Assembly: GCA_019114925.1 (NCBI GenBank)
Contig: DXEO01000151.1
Span: forward strand, 1-8,770
Origin: Candidatus Corynebacterium faecipullorum
GTDB taxonomy: Bacteria > Actinomycetota > Actinomycetes > Mycobacteriales > Mycobacteriaceae
Reading direction: 5' to 3'
DNA: 8,770 nt
Shown here: one piece after another, positions 1 through 6,607 of the stretch
Numbering within the stretch: the stretch's first letter is position 1
Layout: every line of letters begins with the position of its first letter
Notes under the pieces: generated by a model
Told to the model about the DNA's origin: nothing
Seen by the model: the letters and a program-made list of their open reading frames with translations, nothing else
Database searches by the model: none
Made by a program: the position numbers and the translations under genes

Positions 1-956
1 GTACCGGCGAGAGAATCGTTGTTGGCGAAGGCGGCGCGTTTGGTTTCCGGATCGATGATGAGCATGGTCGAGTAACCGTAGGTACCGCCGTTGTGCCAGT
101 GCCCAGCATTGTCTTCGCTGGGAGGCTGCCAGCCGTAGTCGGTATCGCCGTTCTTCATAAACCACTCAGCGAACTTGGCCATGTCACTCGCCGTGGAGCG
201 GATCGCTCCCGCGGGTGCGGAGCCTTCCATTTCCCACGGCTCAGCGTGGCGGCCGGTGGCGGTAAGTCCCCGTGGGGCGTCGTCAGGCACAGAGCCCGGC
301 GTCATGAGATAGGTCTCTGTCATGCCAGCTGGCTCGAAGATGCGTTCTTTGAGCATTTGTTTATAAGGCTGCCCGGCAACGGTTTCGAGCATGTGGCCCA
401 GGAGTCCGTAGCCGAGGTTCGAATAGGACTCTTCGCCGCGGCTCTTCAGCTCAGACTTCGTGGCTGCATCCATGATGTCCTCTACGGTCTCGCCTTCATA
501 GGGGTTCGAACCGGTAACACCCGAGGCGAGACTGCTGAGGAGGCTCGCGCTCGCCAGTCGCGGTAGTCCAGAGGTGTGGTCGAGCAGCTCCCTTACAGTG
601 ACGTCGGCGACGGGCGCATCGCCGACATCGAGGACCTCGCCCACAGTGGTTTCGGTTCTCAGCTTCCCCTCTTCAACGAGTTGATGTGCCAGTTCGCCAG
701 TGAACATCTTGGTCACGGAGCCGATCTCGACCTCTGTGTGCTCGTCGCTGCCCAGTCCCGCAAAGGTGACCTTGCCGTCCTGGAGGGTAAAAGCGGTGAG
801 GTTGTGGAAGCCGGGCTCGGAGTGCTCTTCTAGTTGGGTTGCTAGTGCTTCGTCGCCAGTTTTGTCTTTTGACAGCGTAATTCTTTGCGGCCCTGCGATG
901 AGGAGGACGGCGGCAACGGCGATGGCAGCTATGAGGGCTAGGGAAATTCTACGCAT
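1..956 (-). CDS. Serine hydrolase, class C beta-lactamase / penicillin-binding-protein-like (partial, C-terminus off the left edge)
   Basis: The reading frame is open from the ATG at 956 to the window edge, giving 318 residues without a stop. The active-site motifs of the beta-lactamase class C/esterase family are visible: SxxK at S80-V-T-K83, YxN at Y178-S-N180, and an HxGG motif at H288-N-G-G291 in the place of KTG. The LLDHTSGLP signature lies near residues 124-132. Residues 4-22 form one hydrophobic segment after two arginines, so the enzyme is probably exported or membrane-anchored, acting at the cell envelope. Such proteins include beta-lactamases, D-alanyl-D-alanine peptidases and esterases; the sequence does not say which, so the substrate is unknown. 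The ATG overlaps the stop of the upstream regulator gene by one base (TAATG), which suggests translational coupling and joint control. The missing C-terminus is a window effect, not a truncation I can show. Confidence 0.9.
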   Translation of the reverse strand, partial: MRRISLALIAAIAVAAVLLIAGPQRITLSKDKTGDEALATQLEEHSEPGFHNLTAFTLQDGKVTFAGLGSDEHTEVEIGSVTKMFTGELAHQLVEEGKLRTETTVGEVLDVGDAPVADVTVRELLDHTSGLPRLASASLLSSLASGVTGSNPYEGETVEDIMDAATKSELKSRGEESYSNLGYGLLGHMLETVAGQPYKQMLKERIFEPAGMTETYLMTPGSVPDDAPRGLTATGRHAEPWEMEGSAPAGAIRSTASDMAKFAEWFMKNGDTDYGWQPPSEDNAGHWHNGGTYGYSTMLIIDPETKRAAFANNDSLAG

Positions 957-1468
957 TAGTGGTCCTCGCTCGCGGTGATGATGGTGAGAAGGGGGATAAC
1001 TCGGGCGGGGCGGATGGAATACTCGCCGCCAGACTTCGTGGTCCAGCCGGCATGGGTCAGCGCGCTTAAGTGGTGGTAGGCGGTGCCTGTGGAAGAGACG
1101 ATGTTTTCTTCGACAAGCTCGGCGGCGGTGGCGGGTGCGGCGAGGAGGCGGCGCAGAATTTCGCCGCGGACCGGATGGGCAACGGCAGAGAGGCGCTCGA
1201 GATTCTCCGCCCAATCCTCATCGGTGACGAAGTTGGTGGGGCGCTGCCATTGATAGGCATAAGTGCGCTTGCCGACGTTTATGTTGCCGCCAAAGATGAC
1301 GGAGCCGTCGGGAAGCTGCCCGTTGGGTGCGAGGGCGTCGACCAGCCAGTAGGCCGAGCCCTCTTCAGTGGTGGATGCGGGGCTGGCGTCGGTGGGCTTG
1401 ATGCGCCCCTCAAGCGCGGCGACGCGCGCTTCAAGTTCGGCGAGGCGTGCTTCGACTGTCGTTTCCAT
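956..1468 (-). CDS. ArsR-like winged-helix transcriptional regulator with N-terminal coiled coil
   Basis: This 170-residue protein has three parts. Residues 5-23 show leucine/valine/isoleucine spacing of 3-4 (L9, L12, V16, L19, I23), a short coiled coil likely to mediate oligomerisation. Residues 38-82 are a glycine- and aromatic-rich region of unknown role that may sense a ligand. Residues 88-165 resemble an ArsR-type winged helix: the LSAVAHPVRGEILRRLL helix, a helix-turn-helix around 113-141 (TAAELVEE, then SSTGTAYHHLSAL), and a wing near 142-155. No cysteine metal-binding motif is present, so it is probably not a metal sensor. No Shine-Dalgarno sequence precedes the ATG; three TTCTAGAA-like octamers sit directly upstream and suggest autoregulation. 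The stop overlaps the start of the serine hydrolase gene, its likely regulatory partner. The general family is secure; the ligand and targets are unknown. Confidence 0.88.
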   Translation of the reverse strand: METTVEARLAELEARVAALEGRIKPTDASPASTTEEGSAYWLVDALAPNGQLPDGSVIFGGNINVGKRTYAYQWQRPTNFVTDEDWAENLERLSAVAHPVRGEILRRLLAAPATAAELVEENIVSSTGTAYHHLSALTHAGWTTKSGGEYSIRPARVIPLLTIITASEDH

Positions 1469-1471
1469 TTG

Positions 1472-1504
1472 TTCTAGAATTCCAGAACTCTAGAAAACTG
1501 GCAA
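1472..1504 (-). promoter_or_regulatory. Promoter and triple-octamer operator of the regulator/serine hydrolase pair
   Basis: Three octamers follow one another without gaps on the plus strand: ttctagaa at 1472-1479, ttccagaa at 1480-1487 and ctctagaa at 1488-1495. Each follows TTCnnGAA or nearly so. The outer two also form a 7-base inverted repeat (1472-1478 against 1489-1495). On the minus strand a -35-like TTGCCA (1504-1499) lies 17 bases from a weak -10 AATTCT (1481-1476), which would give a transcript starting at or next to the ATG. The octamers would then cover the -10 box and most of the spacer. The repeats are seen directly; the promoter assignment and repression by the adjacent regulator are inference. 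Confidence 0.55.
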
Positions 1505-1513
1505 GGGGCAGGC

Positions 1514-2185
1514 TTAAGAAATCATCGGCCACGCGGTGGAGACATCCGAGGCATCGCGACCGCGGCCCTCCAGGTACTTCTTGAAGGATTCTCGGTCCTT
1601 GTACCACTCGACGGCCTGGTATTCCATAAGTTCGTTGGTATCCATCTGTGCGAGCTCGGGGAAGTGCTGGCGCACCTGCTTCCAGGCCACGCGGGCGGCC
1701 GCGAGGGCGTCAGCAGTCGCCTCATGCGCGTTGCTCAGCTCCACGCCGTAATGGGCGGAGACCTCCTCCAAGGTGCGCTTGCCTTTGCGCCATTTATCTT
1801 TCACGCGGTCGATGACGAAAGGATCGAACACTGGGCCATTGACCGTGAAGTCTCCGGTCAGCGCGCGTAGGACGGAGAGATCGTAGGCGGCGTTGTAGAC
1901 AATGAGCGTGAGCCCCTCGTCCCAGGCCTGATAGATGGAATCGACCGTTTCCTTGAGTACCTCCTCGTGCGGGCGCCCCTCCGCGCGGGCCTTTTCGGTG
2001 GTGATGCCGTGGATCTTGGCGGCCTCTTCGGGGATCTCCACGCCAGGGTCGGCGAGCATTTCTCGCTTGTCCACTTCGCGGCCGTCGATACGCACCAGAG
2101 CAGAGGTGACGATGCGGGCCTCTTTGGGCTTTACGGAGGTGGTCTCAAGGTCAAAGGAGAGCATGCGGGTGGCGTCGAAGTTCAT
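1514..2185 (-). CDS. 3'-5' exonuclease, DnaQ-like (DNA polymerase III epsilon-type fold)
   Basis: The 223-residue product carries the three exonuclease motifs of the DEDD superfamily: ExoI at D12-L-E14, ExoII around N98-A-A-Y-D102, and ExoIII as H154-E-A-T-A-D159, the DEDDh subtype. These residues bind two metal ions and remove nucleotides from a 3' end. The protein is soluble and lacks other domains, so it is a stand-alone exonuclease and may be a proofreading or repair enzyme rather than the main epsilon subunit. I chose the ATG at 2185, although the frame extends upstream to 2266, because the conserved fold begins right after it and because a -10-like TAGAGT (2198-2193) ends 7 bases before it, fitting a leaderless start. 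It is divergent from ligA and ends 45 bases before the regulator gene. Its nucleic acid substrate cannot be told from sequence. Confidence 0.88.
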   Translation of the reverse strand: MNFDATRMLSFDLETTSVKPKEARIVTSALVRIDGREVDKREMLADPGVEIPEEAAKIHGITTEKARAEGRPHEEVLKETVDSIYQAWDEGLTLIVYNAAYDLSVLRALTGDFTVNGPVFDPFVIDRVKDKWRKGKRTLEEVSAHYGVELSNAHEATADALAAARVAWKQVRQHFPELAQMDTNELMEYQAVEWYKDRESFKKYLEGRGRDASDVSTAWPMIS

Positions 2186-2192
2186 GGACAAC

Positions 2193-2198
2193 ACTCTA
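2193..2198 (-). promoter_or_regulatory. -10 box of the exonuclease gene, probable leaderless promoter
   Basis: Minus-strand TAGAGT in the context GCTAGAGTGT resembles the actinobacterial extended -10 pattern GnTAnnnTn. It ends 7 bases before the ATG at 2185, so transcription would begin at or beside the start codon. No good -35 hexamer is seen at the right spacing. Confidence 0.5.
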
Positions 2199-2228
2199 GC
2201 GCCCGGCTCGGACATGCACTGTGGAAGT

Positions 2229-2288
2229 CCTGCAGAATGACGGACAAATCCCTGCAGTATGACCATCCGCAGGTCACAGGCTTGTCCG
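2229..2288. repeat. Direct and inverted repeats between the divergent exonuclease and ligA genes
   Basis: CCTGCAGAATGAC at 2229-2241 recurs as CCTGCAGTATGAC at 2251-2263. That is 12 of 13 bases identical, with a 22-base period, close to two turns of the helix. An overlapping inverted repeat, CGGACAA at 2241-2247 against TTGTCCG at 2282-2288, is perfect over 7 bases. The direct repeats lie between the two divergent promoters, upstream of both -35 regions, where an activator or shared regulator could bind. The repeats are seen directly; a binding function is inferred. Confidence 0.5.
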
Positions 2289-2298
2289 GTGTCCCCGC

Positions 2299-2304
2299 TA
2301 CACT
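2299..2304 (+). promoter_or_regulatory. -10 box of ligA, probable leaderless promoter
   Basis: TACACT within GCTACACTAG fits the corynebacterial GnTAnnnTnG form. It ends 8 bases before the GTG start at 2313, and no Shine-Dalgarno sequence is present, so the ligA mRNA probably starts at or within a couple of bases of the GTG. The -35 region at the expected position (around 2276-2281) is weak. Confidence 0.6.
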
Positions 2305-2312
2305 AGTGACTC

Positions 2313-4337
2313 GTGAGTGATGCAGTAGAAATCCAACGCGAATGGTCCGAGCTTGCCCAGGAAGTGCGCAAGCACCGCGAGCTGTACTACAACGGTGAGC
2401 CGTCAATCCCGGATGCGGATTTTGACGCGCTCTTCCAGCGCTTGTTGGCGCTGGAAGCAGAACACCCGGAGCTGCAGACTCCGGATTCGCCTACCCAGCA
2501 GGTGGGAGCAGCCCCGGAAGGTGCAGTTGATATCGAGCACCTGGAGCGCCTGTACAGCTTGGACAATGTCTTCAGTTCGGATGAGCTGCAGGACTGGCTG
2601 GACCGCACGCCGGCTGAGGCTTATCTGACCGAGCTCAAGATTGATGGCCTGTCCATTGATTTGGTCTACCGCGATGGCAAGCTCGTCACGGCCGCCACGC
2701 GCGGTGATGGTCGCGTGGGCGAGGACATTACCGCCAATGCGCGCGTTATCCCGGACATCCCGCACGAGCTCACTGGCACGGATGAGTATCCGGTGCCGTC
2801 TCTCGTCGAGGTCCGCGGCGAGGTGTACATGCGTCCAGACGAGTTTGAAGAGATCAACGCAGCGCGCCGCGAGGACGGTAAGCCCACCTTCGCCAACCCC
2901 CGTAATGCGGCGGCAGGCGGGCTGCGCATGAAGGACCCGGAGGACGTCAAGAAGCGCCGGCTCCACATGGTCTGCCACGGCATCGGCGCGCGCGAGGGCT
3001 TCCAGCCCACTTCGCAGCACGATGCCTACAAGGCCCTGGAGGCTTGGGGCTTCCCAGTCTCTCCCTATACCCAGCGGGTGACCACCGCAAAAGAGGTTCA
3101 GGAGCGCGTGACCTACTGGGAGGAGCACCGTCATGATGCCTATTTTGAGATGGATGGGCTCGTCATCAAGGTCGATGACCTGGCTAGCCAGCGTGCCTTG
3201 GGCGCGACCTCCCGCGCGCCGCGCTGGGCAATCGCCTACAAGTACCCACCAGAGGAGGTGACCACTAAGCTCCTCAACATCGAGGTCGGCGTGGGGCGTA
3301 CCGGGCGCGTGACGCCTTTCGCCATCATGGAACCGGTCTTTGTCTCTGGTTCGACGGTTTCCATGGCGACCCTGCACAACCAATTCGAGGTCAAGAACAA
3401 GAACGTCCTCATCGGGGATACCATCATCATCCGCAAAGCCGGAGAGATCATCCCCGAGGTTCTAGGCCCCGTCTTGGATAAGCGCGATGGCAGCGAGACT
3501 GAATGGGTCTTCCCGGAGAATTGCCCTGCCTGTGGCACGAAGTTGGCTCCGCAGAAGGAAGGCGACCAAGACTGGCGCTGCCCGAATACCCGCAGCTGCC
3601 CAGCGCAGCTGGCGGCGCGCCTGGAATACCTGGCCTCCCGCAAGGCGCTCGACATTGGTGAACTGGGGGAGAAGGCTGCCGCGGATTTGATTTCCTCCGG
3701 AGTGCTCAAGGATGAGGCGGAGCTCTTCGATCTTGATGAAGAAGCACTCCTTAAATCCTCGGTTTATACCACCCAGAAGGGTACGCTCAATGCTTCTGGC
3801 AAGAAGCTGCTGGAGAACCTCAAGACGGCCCGCCAGGCTGAGTTCTGGCGGGTGCTCGTCGCGCTGTCGATCCGCCATGTTGGCCCCATCGCGGCGCGTG
3901 CGCTAGCCACCCGGTATGGCTCCATGGAGGCGCTGCGAGCGGCATCGGTGGAGGAGCTGGCGGATACCGATGGTGTGGGTAACATTATCGCGGAATCCTT
4001 CAAGCAATGGTTCGAGGTGGACTGGCACGACAATATCGTGCAGAAGTGGACCGCCGCTGGAGTGACCATGGAGGAAGAAGCCAGCGATAAACCAGCGCAG
4101 ACGCTTGAAGGCATCACCGTGGTGGTGACCGGCACCTTGGAGAACTTCACGCGCGATTCCGCCAAGGAGGCCATTATCACCCGTGGCGGAAAGGCATCCG
4201 GTTCGGTGTCCAAGAAGACGAACTACGTTGTCGTCGGAGAGAATGCCGGATCCAAGGAACAGAAAGCCCGCGATCTGGGGCTGACCATCCTGGATGAGGA
4301 AGGCTTTAACCGGCTTCTTGAAACGGGCGAGGCATGA
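2313..4337 (+). CDS. ligA: NAD-dependent DNA ligase LigA
   Basis: LigA seals 3'-OH/5'-phosphate nicks in duplex DNA during replication and repair, using NAD+ to form a lysine-AMP intermediate. The 674 residues show the full bacterial architecture: Ia domain (about 1-70, with YYNGEPSIPDADFD), adenylation domain with the nucleotidyl-transfer motif K109-I-D-G112, the RGDGRVGEDIT motif (130-140), VRGEVYM (167-173), MDGLVIKVDD (280-289) and AYKYPPEE (308-315), then an OB fold, a four-cysteine zinc finger (C404, C407, C423, C429), helix-hairpin-helix repeats (about 440-570) and a C-terminal BRCT domain (about 597-674). Length is normal for the family. Start is the GTG at 2313, supported by the -10 box 8 bases upstream and the conserved N-terminus. 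The gene heads a probable three-gene transcript with two HAD phosphatases; its TGA overlaps the next ATG. No missing residues were noted. Confidence 0.98.
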   Translation: MSDAVEIQREWSELAQEVRKHRELYYNGEPSIPDADFDALFQRLLALEAEHPELQTPDSPTQQVGAAPEGAVDIEHLERLYSLDNVFSSDELQDWLDRTPAEAYLTELKIDGLSIDLVYRDGKLVTAATRGDGRVGEDITANARVIPDIPHELTGTDEYPVPSLVEVRGEVYMRPDEFEEINAARREDGKPTFANPRNAAAGGLRMKDPEDVKKRRLHMVCHGIGAREGFQPTSQHDAYKALEAWGFPVSPYTQRVTTAKEVQERVTYWEEHRHDAYFEMDGLVIKVDDLASQRALGATSRAPRWAIAYKYPPEEVTTKLLNIEVGVGRTGRVTPFAIMEPVFVSGSTVSMATLHNQFEVKNKNVLIGDTIIIRKAGEIIPEVLGPVLDKRDGSETEWVFPENCPACGTKLAPQKEGDQDWRCPNTRSCPAQLAARLEYLASRKALDIGELGEKAAADLISSGVLKDEAELFDLDEEALLKSSVYTTQKGTLNASGKKLLENLKTARQAEFWRVLVALSIRHVGPIAARALATRYGSMEALRAASVEELADTDGVGNIIAESFKQWFEVDWHDNIVQKWTAAGVTMEEEASDKPAQTLEGITVVVTGTLENFTRDSAKEAIITRGGKASGSVSKKTNYVVVGENAGSKEQKARDLGLTILDEEGFNRLLETGEA

Positions 4338-5104
4338 AGTTAGCCGCCTTCGACTTGGATGGCACCATCTACTTCGATGGGCATATGCCTGAGGAAGTCC
4401 CAGAAGCCATTTCCCGGTGGCGCGCTGCGGGAAACCTCGCCGTCGTGGCCACGGGTAAGTCGCCCCACTCGGCGCGGCGCGCGCTCAAGCCTTTTGGCGT
4501 CGAGTTCGACTACTACTTGCTTTGCAACGGCACGGTCATCACGGATGGATCCTATGAGCTGCTCTATGAAAGCCATGTGCCGCCCGAGGCAGTCCGTGCT
4601 GTGTATGAGCGAGTGCGTGATATCCCGAAACTCGATCTGTATTGCACGCGCCTGGAAGGCCCCGATGGCCACCTCGTCCGCAACGTAGAGGGCGTACACA
4701 ACCCCATCATCAGCGAGCCTATGGCGGTCGCGCCCGAGCGCATCGAGAAGGAAGTCTTTCCCCTCGTCGCCACGTGGACGCCGGACGATCCAAGCCTGCA
4801 GGAAGAGATTGCGCAGTGGGTTACCGAGCGCTTTCCCGTCGGCACCGCGATGAACCGCAACTTCTTCGATATCACACCGCCCGGCCACGACAAGGGCTTT
4901 GCCTTGACCTGGCTGCTTGAACATCTTAGCCGCGAGCGTTCCGAGATTGAGCTCATCACCTTAGGCGACGGTCACAATGACTTGCCTATGCACGCGCTTG
5001 CCGACGTCTCCCTCACCTTCCCCTGGGCGCACCCTGACATCCAGGAGGCGTGCACCGCGGTGGTGGACTCAGCCGTGAAAGGTCTAATACACTACGGGGC
5101 ATGA
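4334..5104 (+). CDS. HAD-superfamily (Cof/IIB-like) phosphatase, first copy
   Basis: This 256-residue protein carries all four HAD motifs: motif I D7-L-D9-G-T with nucleophile D7 and acid/base D9, motif II T40-G-K, motif III K187 (in PPGHDKG) and motif IV G-D212-G-H-N215-D216. A C2-type cap of roughly 100 residues lies between motifs II and III, as in Cof-type sugar-phosphate or cofactor phosphatases. It should be a soluble Mg2+-dependent phosphatase; the substrate cannot be predicted. The ATG overlaps the ligA stop in an ATGA, so the gene is translationally coupled to ligA, although no link to ligation is evident. It is a close paralogue of the gene directly downstream. Mycobacterial loci with the same ligA/ACT/gatCA order lack such genes as far as I recall, so this may be a lineage-specific insertion. 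Confidence 0.9.
   Translation: MKLAAFDLDGTIYFDGHMPEEVPEAISRWRAAGNLAVVATGKSPHSARRALKPFGVEFDYYLLCNGTVITDGSYELLYESHVPPEAVRAVYERVRDIPKLDLYCTRLEGPDGHLVRNVEGVHNPIISEPMAVAPERIEKEVFPLVATWTPDDPSLQEEIAQWVTERFPVGTAMNRNFFDITPPGHDKGFALTWLLEHLSRERSEIELITLGDGHNDLPMHALADVSLTFPWAHPDIQEACTAVVDSAVKGLIHYGA
5088..5093 (+). promoter_or_regulatory. Possible internal promoter for the second HAD gene
   Basis: TACACT, the same hexamer as the ligA -10 box, ends 7 bases before the ATG at 5101, inside the last codons of the upstream HAD gene. The spacing would give a leaderless mRNA for the second copy. A clear -35 is not seen, and the match could be chance because the sequence is also coding. Confidence 0.3.
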
Positions 5105-5859
5105 AGGTTGCGGCTTTGGACATGGATGGCACCGTTTACGTCAACGAAGACATAACTGAGGCCGTAAAGGAAACCATCGCCGCGTGGCGGGCCGCTGGTA
5201 ACCTCGCTGTCTCTGCGACGGGCAAGTCCATCGCCAATGCGCGCAACACCCTGGAGCCCTTCGGCGTGGAGCTGGATTACCACGTGCTCTACAACGGCAC
5301 CGTCATCACGGACGGCGATTACTCCATCCTGCACGAGGAGCACCTGCCTAGTGATGTTGTTCAATCAGTCATCGAGCGTTTCACTGGGCTGCCGTTGAAC
5401 ATCTACCTCACAGGCTTGTCTGGAGCAGACCAAGTGGCGTGGGATGGGCTGGCTGGCCGTGAATCTTCGATGGTGGCGAATGCGGAAGTGGTGGATCCGG
5501 GGGACGTCGCCAAGCGCAGCACTGTTCTCATGTCCCTGTGGATTCCGGGCAACTCCGAGTTGCGCCGCGAGGTTGACGAGTGGGTCCGTGCGAATTGTGC
5601 AGTCGACTCATCCTTCAACTGCGACTTCTACGACATCATGCCGCCTGGGCATAACAAGGGTGAGGGCTTGACACGGCTGCTTGGTCACCTCGGCCACGAA
5701 GAAGCTGAACTCTACACCTTCGGCGATAGCTTCAATGATCTTTCGATGCATTCCATCGCTACCGAGTCCTTCACGTTCCCGGGAACACAGATCGCCGACG
5801 AGGTGGACCACGTGGTTCCCGATGTCGCCGCGGGTCTCAGCTTATTGCTCGACCGCTAG
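5101..5859 (+). CDS. HAD-superfamily (Cof/IIB-like) phosphatase, second copy
   Basis: The 252-residue protein has motif I D7-M-D9-G-T, motif II T40-G-K, motif III K186 (PPGHNKG) and motif IV G-D209-S-F-N212-D213, so it should be an active phosphoaspartate-type phosphatase. Over the first 84 residues it aligns to the preceding gene without gaps at 51 identical positions (about 61%), and the motif III-IV region is also very similar; the cap between about 85 and 175 has diverged, suggesting a changed substrate. I chose the ATG at 5101, not the in-frame ATG at 5050, because 5101 matches the paralogue's start exactly and overlaps its TGA in an ATGA. The gene converges on the ACT-domain gene, with stop codons 6 bases apart inside a shared hairpin. 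The substrate is unknown. Confidence 0.9.
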   Translation: MKVAALDMDGTVYVNEDITEAVKETIAAWRAAGNLAVSATGKSIANARNTLEPFGVELDYHVLYNGTVITDGDYSILHEEHLPSDVVQSVIERFTGLPLNIYLTGLSGADQVAWDGLAGRESSMVANAEVVDPGDVAKRSTVLMSLWIPGNSELRREVDEWVRANCAVDSSFNCDFYDIMPPGHNKGEGLTRLLGHLGHEEAELYTFGDSFNDLSMHSIATESFTFPGTQIADEVDHVVPDVAAGLSLLLDR

Positions 5860-5866
5860 GTCGAGC
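5847..5866. terminator. Perfect hairpin spanning both convergent stop codons
   Basis: GCTCGACC (5847-5854), loop GCTA and GGTCGAGC (5859-5866) form an 8-base perfect stem with a 4-base loop. It includes the whole stop of the second HAD gene and the last base of the ACT gene's stop. There is no T-run on either side, so it is not a classical intrinsic terminator; it may act as a bidirectional weak terminator or as a 3'-end stabiliser. Confidence 0.5.
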
Positions 5867-6525
5867 TAGGTGAGGAATGCGCCCAAGATGGCGCCCAAGT
5901 CACCCAGGTGCTCGACCTCGGAAGCGAGATAATCGGGCCCGCCAACGCGGCCCATTACCACAACATAGTTCGTGCCTACGAGGGGAGCGGCCGCCAGTGC
6001 AGATTCGATCAGTGTCCACGACTCCGGAATCCACGTGTCCTTCTCGGGATTGAGCACGCGGGCGGACGTGATGTTGAGGTCGGTGGGGATCGAGCCATCG
6101 TCGGCAGGCGCGGCGTCGGAGGCGGCGATGCGGCTGATCTTCTCGTCGTTCGCAATGACGATGGCCCAGTTGGAGGTCAGCGCCTTCGGAATCGCTGCGC
6201 AGACTTCCTTCATGGCGGCGGTTACGTTGCGCTGCGAAGCAACCTTCGCCAGCACGTGGATCTGCCCGCGGCGGTCAACGCGGCCGCTGAACGGGCGAAT
6301 GGAATCAATTTCTACGCCTTCCACGGTCTGGGCAGCGGTGATGATCTCATCCGCCATGGTGCTCTGGGGGAGATCCAAGACGATATCGTCCATGACCGTC
6401 CCGTCGGGAAAGTTTTCCACGATGTCGACGGAGCGGATATTGGCCTCGATGCTGCCCATCGCGTTGGCAAGAAGGCCAAGGCTGCCGGGGGTGTCGGGGA
6501 GAAGAACACGGACGAGGTACGACAT
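5866..6525 (-). CDS. ACT-domain protein (amino-acid-binding type)
   Basis: The 219-residue product starts with an ACT-type beta-alpha-beta-beta-alpha-beta domain at about 4-75: a VRVLLPDTPGSLGLLANAMG opening, then a VDIVENF strand and a DDIVLDL strand. ACT domains usually bind amino acids or act as oligomerisation modules. The remaining 140 residues have no motif I recognise. There is no enzymatic domain attached, so it is probably a sensor or accessory protein. Orthologues occupy the same place between ligA and gatC in mycobacteria (Rv3013), which supports a conserved but undefined role, possibly linked to the amino acid or amidotransferase supply. The ATG at 6525 has AGAAAGA (6537-6531) 5 bases upstream as a ribosome binding site. 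It is divergent from gatC across a 204-base region. Confidence 0.87.
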   Translation of the reverse strand: MSYLVRVLLPDTPGSLGLLANAMGSIEANIRSVDIVENFPDGTVMDDIVLDLPQSTMADEIITAAQTVEGVEIDSIRPFSGRVDRRGQIHVLAKVASQRNVTAAMKEVCAAIPKALTSNWAIVIANDEKISRIAASDAAPADDGSIPTDLNITSARVLNPEKDTWIPESWTLIESALAAAPLVGTNYVVVMGRVGGPDYLASEVEHLGDLGAILGAFLT

Positions 6526-6607
6526 ATCGTTCTTTCTGGGGGAGCTAAGCGGTTAAGTAAGGGATAATTAGGTTCTACTAACCCTATCGATGGTACCCAA
6601 GGTATCG

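Noticed and set aside
93..566. Plus-strand frames of 157 and 85 codons at 93-566 and 576-833
   Set aside because: They are shadows of the minus-strand serine hydrolase, which has its catalytic motifs in order.
2186..2266. Upstream ATG at 2266 as start of the exonuclease
   Set aside because: It would add 27 residues outside the conserved fold and would cover the likely promoter and a direct repeat; the ATG at 2185 fits better.
2403..3383. A 326-codon open frame on the minus strand
   Set aside because: It is antisense to the ligA adenylation and OB domains, and its product shows no motif or start signal.
5050..5100. ATG at 5050 as start of the second HAD gene
   Set aside because: It adds 17 residues not found in the paralogue; the ATG at 5101 aligns exactly with the paralogue's start and forms the ATGA overlap.
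5908..6567. A 219-codon open frame on the plus strand
   Set aside because: It is antisense to the ACT-domain gene, whose minus-strand product has a clear domain and ribosome binding site.
6569..6607. Short imperfect inverted repeats such as GGTT/AACC and TACC/GGTA in the ACT/gatC region
   Set aside because: Arms of only 4 bases with bulges are expected by chance.
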